From assembly GCA_947044365.1 (NCBI GenBank), contig OX345637.1, forward strand, positions 15,160,916 through 15,224,915: 64,000 bases of DNA, written 5' to 3'. Shown here piece after piece: positions 55,552 through 64,000 of the stretch (its first letter is position 1; each line of letters begins with the position of its first letter). The position numbers and the translations under genes are program-made. Below the pieces are notes generated by a model, which was not told the origin of the DNA, made no database searches, and saw nothing but the letters and a program-made list of their open reading frames with translations. The stretch is from Petrosia ficiformis. Its lineage: Eukaryota; Porifera; Demospongiae; Haplosclerida; Petrosiidae.

Positions 55552-58153
55552 GACAAAGTACATTCATTAACAATATAGACATATACAGGGAACTGACATA
55601 GTTTGCACTGGTAACATAATGTGTGATAGATGTTATTAAGATGAAACTAATTGGTTGAACAAAAAATAAATTTTTACAATGCATTTTGATATAGTTAGTT
55701 GATAATGATTCAAGCATGAAATTAGAATACTAAATAGTTTAAGAAATTTAAATGATATTGATTAGCTAAAGCAGTCACTGCGACAACAGAATGATACACT
55801 CAAGATCAATAAGTGGGACATTGGTGGCCACAATTATTGTGTTCCTAATCATGTTTATAACAATACATAAACTTAATGCATAGTACAGCATACTTCCAAT
55901 TAGGAACATATTTATAAGAAACATCATTATGTACTTTTAAATAGGAACATAATAATTGTGTTTACAGTAGAAAATAAAGATTTTATTTTCCATTAGAAAC
56001 TTGACAATATTGGCTTCTTAGAGATGCTCTCATTGTTAACATTATGTATTAATCACTACTAAGCAAATCAACTAATCAAAATTATTAAAACAATCGATTA
56101 GTTTTTACAATGCATGAGGTCTTCCACCATATACTAGCATCCTGGGGTAGTATGTAATATCCCGTAGTATCATAAGTTAATCATTACCTCTCAGAGGTTC
56201 ATATAGAGAGGGGAAAGAATCACTCTGTTCCTGGGAGCATGCTCCTCTAGGAAATTTTATAAATTTAGAAATACCACCAACTGTTTGAAAACCTCCCCTA
56301 TTTATGTAGTTGTAATGAAAAGACTAATGATAATACATTGTGTAATATCTTAGTTGTTTTCACATTAGCAACTGGAACTAATAGAGAATGGAATTCAATT
56401 ATACTACACTAACAATGTTAGCACAAATGAATTAGAATAATATAATTATATAACACAATTCATGTTATGCATCATTTGTATATACAGGTATACATACAAT
56501 AGACTCAACATTAGTCACATGATAGAGTGTATTAGTTGTTTATACAGTTGTACATAATAGTAGATATAATGACTCATCACTAGTCACATGATAGAGTGTA
56601 TTAGTTGTTTATACAGTTGTACATAATAGTAGATATAATGACTCATCACTAGTCACATGATGTTAATACGTAGTTATATAATATACATATTATGTGACAC
56701 ATTATCCGAGATACAGTAATATAATATCATTACTGATAATAATTATAGCAACCTCTTAAACAATAATACTTTTCAGTGTGGGATACACCCCTTTTTACAT
56801 AACACACAAGCAGGAATTATGGTATGGAGAGACCTGTGTTCCTGTCCACTCCAAAAATAAATCATGAATCAATCCATGATGAGAATTATGCAATTTACCC
56901 ACATACTAATTTCAGACATGTAAGCTGTACCTCAATGCCAAATATTAATTACTAATATTACAATATAGGTAATACCACTAGTCTTCCATCTTTTAAGGTG
57001 CTTCCATTACATTCATGGCAAATTAAAAGTTACATGTACACATGTATATTATATATATACACATGTACCTATATGCTTCAATAATTGTATACATATTTTT
57101 AAAAATAAACAAATGATATTATTAAACTCACAATATACATCCAGAGTAATAGTAGCAGAACCTGTTCCTTTACTATCTGTAGCTATTACAGTATATTCAC
57201 CAGAATCACTTCTTGATACAGAATTAAATGAGATTGAATTAACAGTCAGTGACACACGTCCATTTGAAGTGATTCTTTCACCATCTTTCTCCCATGTATA
57301 AGCACTAATACGAGGTGCTGCATCAATGTTGAGATATATGCGAGGTCTACTTCCATCCATTACAGCAAAGTTAGCAGTATCAGGTTCATATCGAGGAGGA
57401 ACTAATTTACACAAGGGAAGAGAAATAAAATATAAGGGGAGACGTGACACATTATAAAATGGAAAGTACCAATATACCAGAGTTTGCAAGCAACAACTAA
57501 TAATAATGAAAGCTATTGCTTATAAAAATGCTTATTTTATAATTAAGAAGATTGCTTCTCGTGTGTCAGAAACTCAACCAACTACTTTTTTTACTTCTAA
57601 CTTAATTTTTACCTCTCTTAAATTTTTAAAGGCTTTTATAAGAGTTGAGAAGCAGTTTCCATTAAATATCCAAGTCTACAGAATGATGTAACTATCTTAG
57701 TTACATGTAGAAATTGATTGTATGGGTTGGTGGCTCTTTGGGCCATTAAATCCCGTGGTCTATTAATTAGGAGCGAAAATGGGTATCAACAGGGACGTAA
57801 TCTCGTGATTGATGTCATTGCAGGAGGCCTTGAAACTGTAATGATTATAATTATATTTATCATTAAAGGTCTATAATATATACTAGAAGAAAAAAAAACG
57901 ATTGACTCACATTCAACAGATAATGTGATGATATTAGATCCCACAGCATTAGCAAAACACTGTATAGTTGTTCCATTGTCATCTCTTGTAGTATTAGCAA
58001 ATATATAATTTATAGTATCTCCATCATCTCCACTTGAGTCATCAGCAGAAGCAGTGACACGACCTCCTGTTGGGTCAATAAGATTGCTATTTATCTGTAG
58101 CAGTTTAGGACCAGTTCCAGTACAAGAGAATTCAGCAGGAGATCCTTCATCAG
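49252..58153 (-). CDS. Receptor ectodomain exon cassette, unit 2 (Ig-Ig-Ig-FN3-linker)
   Basis: Exons 58153-57911, 57401-57132, 52351-52076, 50459-50190 and 49308-49252 are the counterparts of the unit 1 cassette. All splice sites and phases are kept, and all frames are open. The FN3 and third Ig exons are unchanged; the first Ig exon is one codon shorter (243 bp). The final linker exon ends with G in phase 1 and would splice in frame to the first Ig exon of unit 1 at 41,754, adding a second copy of the five-domain block to the same protein. No start codon or signal peptide lies within the unit, so the 5' end of the gene is beyond the window or in unit 3. Confidence 0.7.
50190..50459 (-). CDS. 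FN3-like domain exon, unit 2
   Basis: Protein identical to 33,335-33,604. Confidence 0.65.
50537..50943 (+). mobile_element. MITE family M1, complete copy (unit 2)
   Basis: Counterpart of 33,682-34,088, copied with the tandem unit, not an independent insertion. Confidence 0.7.
51099..51385. mobile_element. hAT-type MITE (unit 2)
   Basis: Counterpart of 34,244-34,530 with the same ATGAAAAT target duplication. Confidence 0.8.
52076..52351 (-). CDS. Ig-like domain exon 3, unit 2
   Basis: Counterpart of 35,221-35,496, unchanged in the parts compared. Confidence 0.75.
53255..53465 (-). mobile_element. MITE family M1, internally deleted (unit 2)
   Basis: Counterpart of 36,400-36,610. Confidence 0.6.
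53649..53721 (+). tRNA. tRNA-like SINE head (unit 2)
   Basis: Identical to 36,794-36,866: GGA anticodon, type I variable loop, same CT/T-rich tail. Confidence 0.6.
53806..54692 (+). repeat. 56/57-bp minisatellite, about 15 monomers (unit 2)
   Basis: Same monomer as unit 1 with eight fewer copies; the first monomers and the last, next to the pogo element, are preserved, so the loss was internal. Confidence 0.95.
54693..55371 (+). mobile_element. pogo/Tigger-type element (unit 2)
   Basis: Counterpart of 38,288-38,966, also 679 bp, with the same TA flanks, same in-frame stop and same QATLDDFF end. Confidence 0.8.
55510..55544. repeat. (TA)n microsatellite (unit 2)
   Basis: Counterpart of 39,106-39,140. 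Confidence 0.85.
55545..56511. other. Gene-free intronic stretch (unit 2)
   Basis: Parallels 39,141-40,107; no coding signal. Confidence 0.45.
56512..56664 (+). repeat. Tandem repeat, about 79-bp units (unit 2)
   Basis: Counterpart of 40,108-40,260. Confidence 0.8.
57132..57401 (-). CDS. Ig-like domain exon 2, unit 2
   Basis: Counterpart of 40,729-40,998 with a few base changes; protein unchanged over the domain. Confidence 0.75.
57911..58153 (-). CDS. Ig-like domain exon 1, unit 2
   Basis: Counterpart of 41,509-41,754, shorter by one Asp codon in the acidic loop (GDDG/DDDSS region). Confidence 0.7.
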
Positions 58154-58765
58154 CTGAGAAATGGAGATCAAAGATGAAAAAGTGATGTTAACCTTATAAA
58201 ACTGAGCATTATCCAACACTTCTATTTGGCTTGGCTGAGAATGTGAGAAAATACGAGGGAGTAGCCTTCAAGGGCAATTAGGGTGCATTTCATTATTATG
58301 TTGGTTAGAGCACTCTCACAAATGCTCTAAATTACTACAGAAGTAAATTACATATATATATATATATAATTATATATATATAATGTAGTATTAAATTGTT
58401 ATGTAGAAGTTTATGTTGTTCTTGTTAATGGTTTCATTTTAGCATCAAGTGTTTTACTTGTGACATCATTTAATATTGCAATTCACTGAATTCAGTCAGG
58501 TCTACCATTTTACTTAGATGGAAGCAATTATTTGGAACAATGTTTTTGGTGGATAAACTTCATTGTCCTGCCTTCTTGCTTGCTGTGATAACTCATCCAT
58601 TCTGCTTGCTATCATTTGTGTTAAATTCATCTGAAATATTTCTCCATGAATTCCAAATACCATATGCCATTAATGACGCTGCAGTTTATAGGTGTGGCTT
58701 ATATCAATTACCCACGTGGCTTTTGTCATGTGCATTGATGGTCTATCCTAAATCCTAAATCCTAA

Positions 58766-59017
58766 AGTGAAAGTGATGTAAGAGTATTTGAAGAAAGATT
58801 TGAATGCGAGAATCAGGTATCCATCTTCGTTGTACCACAGAGGTTTGACCAGGTATGGGAAGAATATATTGAGTTTATTGACCTAGACAAAGATGACATA
58901 CCGGTAGTTGAAAACAAAATGAAGTTAAAAGTCATCATAGATCCACTCCTTACCACCACAGCCACAAGTACAACTCCATCAGTTACTGGTACAATATATA
59001 TAGAGTATAATTATTAA
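58766..59017 (+). CDS. Possible plus-strand exon of unknown gene (unit 2)
   Basis: Counterpart of 42,374-42,625; the frame is still open and the Thr-rich end is retained. Confidence 0.4.
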   Translation, partial: SESDVRVFEERFECENQVSIFVVPQRFDQVWEEYIEFIDLDKDDIPVVENKMKLKVIIDPLLTTTATSTTPSVTGTIYIEYNY

Positions 59018-59747
59018 TTATATTGTTGCTGAGCACCTTAGTGCGAGGCAACTAATCCGGGAGTGTAGTGAAATCTCGACCCATATATATATGTGGGGTT
59101 CTGTCACACTTAGGAATGCAATAATTAAACATACAACCACAGGCATGTTAATCAGTTGATTGCGTGTACTGTACTGCTGTAATGTACAGATGAGTGAGGA
59201 ACTTAATTACGAGTGAGGGACACCTACAGTATGCCTTTGTCGCTTCGGCGCCTAGCTACACTAAGAAAAGGGAAGCAAAGAGCGGGAGCTACAGAAGAGG
59301 CCAAGAAAAGGTAGAAATTAAGAGGTAGAGAACAGAAACAACGCAATCTAGATTAGAGTGAACGAGAGGCAAGAATATACCATGTATGTTAGCATCATTG
59401 CAAGGATCACAATATAACAAGGCACTAAATTCTCTCTTCTTTCCTGCCAATTCGAGTGTCAAAGACAAATATACCTGTGTGACTAAAACCATACCTTTTT
59501 GGATAATTCCCACACCTAAAATTTAGTGTGAGCGAGGCAGTCCTGTGCATATGTATTCCTAGTATAATTTTGAGTAGGTGTATCAAACAAACTGTATACC
59601 AGCCTGGGGAAGAGGCAATTACTTAATGTGCTGCAAAAACCAAAATGAATTTTAAACAACTAATTAATTTAGATAGGATTTCTTAATGAAGATAGAAACC
59701 AAATGTCCCACTCAATGTAAACAAGTCAGTTAATAGCACCTCTTAGT

Positions 59748-60582
59748 CTTGTCCCTATCCAGTCACGCCCATCGCAAAAGACTGTCTGGCCAACTGAGTC
59801 AATTTTCTTGGCAGCGAAAGCTGTTGATATCATGTGACAGGAAGCACTATTAATGACTGATATGTCCTTATAGATGAATAGATGGCTCCCAGACTAAGAC
59901 AAGATTAGATTCTTATATCTTTTTTTGAACTCATTATACCCATTGAATGTTTGAAGACGATAAAGTGTTCAAATCAAGATACCTCAAGGTACTTTGACAA
60001 GCATGATTCCCTCAAAGCTCCACTACATTAGGTGACCATGTCTCCATCTAAATGAGCCAACGTCAAAATAGAGAACCAGCCAACACATGCACATGTAGCA
60101 AAACTGGCTAATTGTTGACCGTAATAATTATTATTGTTTTTAAAGAGTAGCTCTAGCACAAATACAAATTTTTAACTGTTAAATTCCATTGTAGTATTGT
60201 CATAATGTTCTGTTTTTTACCAAATCAACCACGGAGAGAATCAAAAGCAACAGGAATATAGGTGAAGCAAAATAATTTGCTCCGTCAGTTGGAAGACAAA
60301 CAAATACATCATTACGATTTACGAAGATCCATACAGCATCTTCTTGGTAAACAGTTCTATTGTCAGTGCCTATAGCTTCTTAAAGGACAAAGAGATGGTA
60401 CTGTTCAATTCAGGTTTTCATAACACACTACAAATCGCCATTTTCTAACACCTACATACTTGAGTGTCACGTAATACAGAAATCTGATTGGTGATCCTAA
60501 AATCCAGCTCAACTGCCAAGAAAATCAACTCAGTTGACCAGATGGTCTTTTGCCGTGGGTTTGACCGGATGGGGATGAGACA
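59748..60582. mobile_element. Foldback-like element (unit 2)
   Basis: Counterpart of 43,356-44,191 with the same long inverted termini. Confidence 0.7.
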
Positions 60583-60995
60583 ACTCTACTTAGGCTGTAT
60601 CTGGTATACAGTAACCACACCTTCAGGCTTTGTTAGTGTAAATCAAATTCAGCCTACATAGAGATGTAACTATTATTTACACAATGACAATTGACCCTTG
60701 TATGGAATGAGTATAACAATTACCATTTTCCTGTCTTTGTCTGTTTGTTTTTATGAAAGGTTCATTATAATAATGTGTGTTACACTTTTGTTGTAGAATT
60801 CCGATGGCTCAGTGGTGGCTTTAGAAAACAGTTCAGGCACTGGTGCTGTATCCACATTCCACACTACTACTTAGTGATTGTCCTTCACCATAAGGTATGA
60901 TAACTTATGTTCCTAATACATGCAATAAAAGTCTCATCATTCAGTAAAAGCAGCTCAAAAGATATATCATTGATGAAGAGTCGTATAATTTTAAT

Positions 60996-61354
60996 TTTTG
61001 TAAACGACCAAGGAAAGTGATTTCAGACAGTGAGGATGAAAAGCTCTCTATCCATCCTGAAGTTTGAAAATGAAAGTACAAGTAGTGGAACTGGCAATAC
61101 TGTAGTCATTGGTGCTCCAATGATGAGAAAGAGGGTGCACAAGACACCTGATGGTTCAATTCCACTGCCACAACTCTTTAAATTACCTAAGATAAGATGT
61201 AAAAATTGCTCTAAGAATGCCAAAAATGACGAAAGAAACACAAAGTGCACTTTTATCAGCAGTTGCTTCTTCAATGCTTACATATAAGCAGTATCCAACA
61301 GCAGAAGATTATAAGAATGTTGCTAAATCTATTTGTAAACAGTATGACTTTTGA
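60996..61354 (+). pseudogene. Broken plus-strand gene fragment (unit 2)
   Basis: Counterpart of 44,604-44,947. It retains nine bases lost in unit 1, so the end reads KSICKQYDF, and six bases more in the SSGTG region. Frames are broken as in unit 1. Unit 2 is closer to the ancestral state here. Confidence 0.5.
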
Positions 61355-61464
61355 AGTCACCTATTTGAATACCAAATGTAAGTACGGATATACAAACACA
61401 AACTAAAACCTAAAACTTGACACAGTATATGAAACATGTTTATACATGTACATGTGTATATATA

Positions 61465-61579
61465 TTATCACACAGAAACCGGGAAATATTAAAAGTCGGA
61501 TACAACAGTGCCACGAGTCCAAAGGACTAGTGGCATGCTGTATCCAACGAGTAATGTTTTTTGGGTATCTGTGCGATAA
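61465..61579. mobile_element. Palindromic MITE (unit 2)
   Basis: Counterpart of 45,058-45,174 with TTATCACACAGA in place of TTATCGCACAGA, which weakens the terminal pairing. Confidence 0.65.
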
Positions 61580-62883
61580 TAAATTTATCAAATCATTCTT
61601 GTTTTTGCCTATTATTACTTAGCAATACTTTATTACTCAAACTATCATGATAAAGATGATCATCTTGATGCATTTACAAGTTAAATCCCAAACCAGTAGC
61701 TATCTCGGGCAACCTCTAACCCAAAAGAGACTTTCAGCATTGAACATATAAAAACCTCTATACTTTCACATTTTATCATAAACAAAACTTACCTCATTCA
61801 GAATTTTATCACAACTCATGTTTACTAACTTCACCACCGCCAAAACTAAAGAAATTAGAGAGTAATCTCTTTCTACACAATTTTTACTTAGCAACATGTG
61901 ACACGCTGCAAAATAAAATATATCATCAGGTGATTTTTCGTACAATAAAACATCCAGTCATGTGAATCCAGTACAATACAGTAAAATATGCATGATTTGA
62001 ATGTCTGATTGAAAATGTATGTTTCTATGGTAAACATTTTTGATAAAATTTGTTATTTTACAGGGAGCTACATGTATTGTTCAATCACTTGTGATCTGAT
62101 TTAAAGAATTTCATCATGATAGATGTAAGGATGTTGCCAATGCCCCAGTCACTTCGAAGATGAAAATGAAGCTGAAACCAGTATCACTTTGTGTTGTTGT
62201 TTCCATAACACTACCAAATATTCTAGAAGGTTGGTGTAAATGTATTTAATTACTGTATAGCTTCAAATTTTTGACTTGTAAAAAGTTTGTGATTTCATAA
62301 TTTTTGTAAGATTTGTCAAATTTCGTCATTTTCTTGTAATTTCGTGAACAGTTAGTTAGTATACAGTAATGTGGGAGCCTACTTTTTTCATCCAGGGAGC
62401 TGGAGTAACATTTAGTGGATTACCTTGTGTACAAATGCATTTGCAAAATATCAAAGGACTTCAAAAATGCAACCTTTGATACGTTTGTCGTTCGATTTCT
62501 TTATGTAGACGAATGAAAATTTTCGTAAATAAAATTTTCGTGATTGCATAGATCATTGCGAAAATCACGAATTTATTTAACCCCGACAATTTCAATTTGT
62601 ATGGTACATGTATTTGTTGAACATTGTAAATAATGCCCAACTAGTTTGACGTAACATCTTATGCCAAGTGAGTATTGTTTGTGATTTTAAAAACACAAAT
62701 ATCCCCTTTTTCCATACATTGTGACATGTTTATTATATCTTTAACACATTATATCCATAACACGTTATTATAATCTTGTACTTAGGTGAAAATGAGATTT
62801 CATTTTTGATACATAGTTCAAGAAAACCTCACCAAACTCTCAATATTGTACTTTCCAACTTATTGTACACCTGTTGTAAAATT
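61580..62883. other. Gene-free stretch (unit 2)
   Basis: Parallels 45,175-46,466; nothing coding. Confidence 0.4.
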
Positions 62884-63020
62884 AGGCTTTTCTTGACCAC
62901 GTATACATACATAATCCAGTATTAAACTTCTCTTGACCACATGTACATACATACTCTAGCATTAGACTTCTCTTGACCACATATACATGTACATTCATAA
63001 TCTAGACTTCTCTTGACCAC
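62884..63020 (+). repeat. Four-copy CTTCTCTTGACCAC tandem repeat (unit 2)
   Basis: Counterpart of 46,467-46,604. Confidence 0.8.
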
Positions 63021-63055
63021 AATCAGAGAGTACTATAGTACTGTCTATGTAGGGA

Positions 63056-63250
63056 TGGCCGGAAAAAAAATGGCCGCTCATACATTTTAGTTGCAAGTGG
63101 TAAGCTGAAATCCCTGCTAATATGTACATATAAGCTAAAATATACATATAAATTTTGATACTAAGTAATTTATGACTAATAATGCCTTTTAGATGGCCAG
63201 AGATTGTCATTAAAGTAGAGAACCAGTGAGTAGCAAAATTGTCAAAATCT
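63056..63250 (+). repeat. Dispersed repeat (unit 2)
   Basis: Counterpart of 46,638-46,835. Confidence 0.65.
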
Positions 63251-63525
63251 TCATATTATTCCTCTTTTTCATAAAAATAGATTTCTACGTTTTTTTAAAG
63301 TTAAATTCAGGAGAACAAACTTCGTACTATTCTATTTCTTGACCTAGACAATGAATGCTTTCAGGCACTACAGCAACATACTTGCGATAGGACGCCATGT
63401 TTAATAAACCACACCCATTAATCAACTACACCAAAGATGGTATGGAAATCAGATAGTGTTCCAGATAAGTTGTAGATTGTATTATTATGCCTATTCTATG
63501 TAGAAGAAACACTAAGATTAGGAAC

Positions 63526-64000
63526 ACCAGGAACATCAAATCCTTTACTCAATGCAGCACTAACAAGCTATTTTACAGGCTTGACAGATGGCTATGAAGT
63601 TTACAACCTCGGAACACTGGACACAAAAGACATTACTACCCTACCAAGTCTCACTCCAAAATCCTTCAAGTTTCATGTTCACCATTCCCGAAGCAACCGA
63701 GATATTCTCCAAATCTTCATTACTACTACAGGTGAGATGCAGACCGAAACGTATCTTAATCTTGATGAACCATTTCCTACTACCTATGAGAGTTCACTAA
63801 TCATCAGTTCTGAAGTTTTCTTCAGTAGCATATTACCAACGAGTTTGGGTGACAGTGGATTGGGACTGAGGTATGAAAGTAATTGTAACAAAGACAAAGC
63901 TTGGATAACGACTGTGAAGACAGGATCAATTTCTGGACATTACCCACAAACATTTGTTGGCAGTGGTTCTGTGACTCCTCCTCCAGGGCCAGGAGGTATA
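63526..64000 (+). pseudogene. Start of tandem unit 3: third copy of the gene tail, cut by the window end
   Basis: The same junction (GATTAGGAAC then ACCAGGAACATCAAATCC) as at 47,110. The frame is open as far as it goes. It shares with unit 2 the GGCAGTGGT codon change, the shorter Pro run and ATTACTACC, but has GAAGTT like unit 1 and its own AATTGT (Gly to Cys) change. Lacking the upstream gene, it is presumably a pseudogene. Confidence 0.8.

Larger units (their letters stand above)
47110..63525 (+). repeat. Tandem duplication unit 2 (16.4 kb)
   Basis: Parallels unit 1 from end to end. Offsets: about 16,855 before the minisatellite, about 16,405 after it; the ~450-bp change equals eight minisatellite monomers. 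Large stretches (for example 49.5-53.8 kb) look identical to unit 1, while the first 1.1 kb differs more. Confidence 0.95.

Overview
The window looks like nuclear DNA of a marine invertebrate, most likely a demosponge of the Amphimedon type. This is an inference from AT-rich sequence, small exons with strong GTAAGT donors, phase-1 immunoglobulin (Ig) and fibronectin III (FN3) exons, and a dense population of short transposons of several superfamilies. Nothing suggests a prokaryote: there are no operons or Shine-Dalgarno sites, and genes are split by introns.

Layout. 1-6 kb: a C2H2 zinc-finger exon present in two inverted copies around an OTU-type cysteine protease exon, then remains of a Merlin-type transposase. 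6.9-15.4 kb: nine minus-strand exons that splice in phase into the membrane-proximal part of a receptor (Ig, FN3, linker, Ser/Thr-rich segment, unknown Cys-containing domain, stalk, transmembrane helix, short tail). 16-21.6 kb: nested palindromic miniature transposons, and two related terminal-inverted-repeat elements with 11-bp target duplications. Each carries the same N-terminal exon of a RecQ-like helicase; one was later hit by a piggyBac-type element. 22.2-25.9 kb: a decayed BEL/Pao retrotransposon on the minus strand. 26.8-31.35 kb: a 1502-codon open exon on the plus strand, encoding a large protein that I cannot assign to a family.

From 30,289 to the end the window is a tandem array: unit 1 (30,289-47,109, 16.8 kb), unit 2 (47,110-63,525, 16.4 kb) and the start of unit 3. 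Each unit holds the last ~354 codons of the 1502-codon gene (broken in unit 2), then on the minus strand five exons (three Ig, one FN3, one Pro/Ser linker), plus a tRNA-like SINE head, a 56-57 bp minisatellite (23 versus 15 monomers), a pogo-type transposon remnant and other mobile elements. All five receptor exons are phase 1 at both ends.

Main inference: the receptor exons at 41.7-32.4 kb and at 15.3-6.9 kb may be one minus-strand gene, since every junction is in phase. Its ~17-kb intron would then hold the antisense 1502-codon gene and the retrotransposon. If so, the tandem array is an amplification of an ectodomain exon cassette: each extra unit could add Ig-Ig-Ig-FN3-linker to the receptor in frame, while dragging along dead tails of the nested gene. 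A two-gene reading, and an assembly artefact for the near-identical units, remain open.
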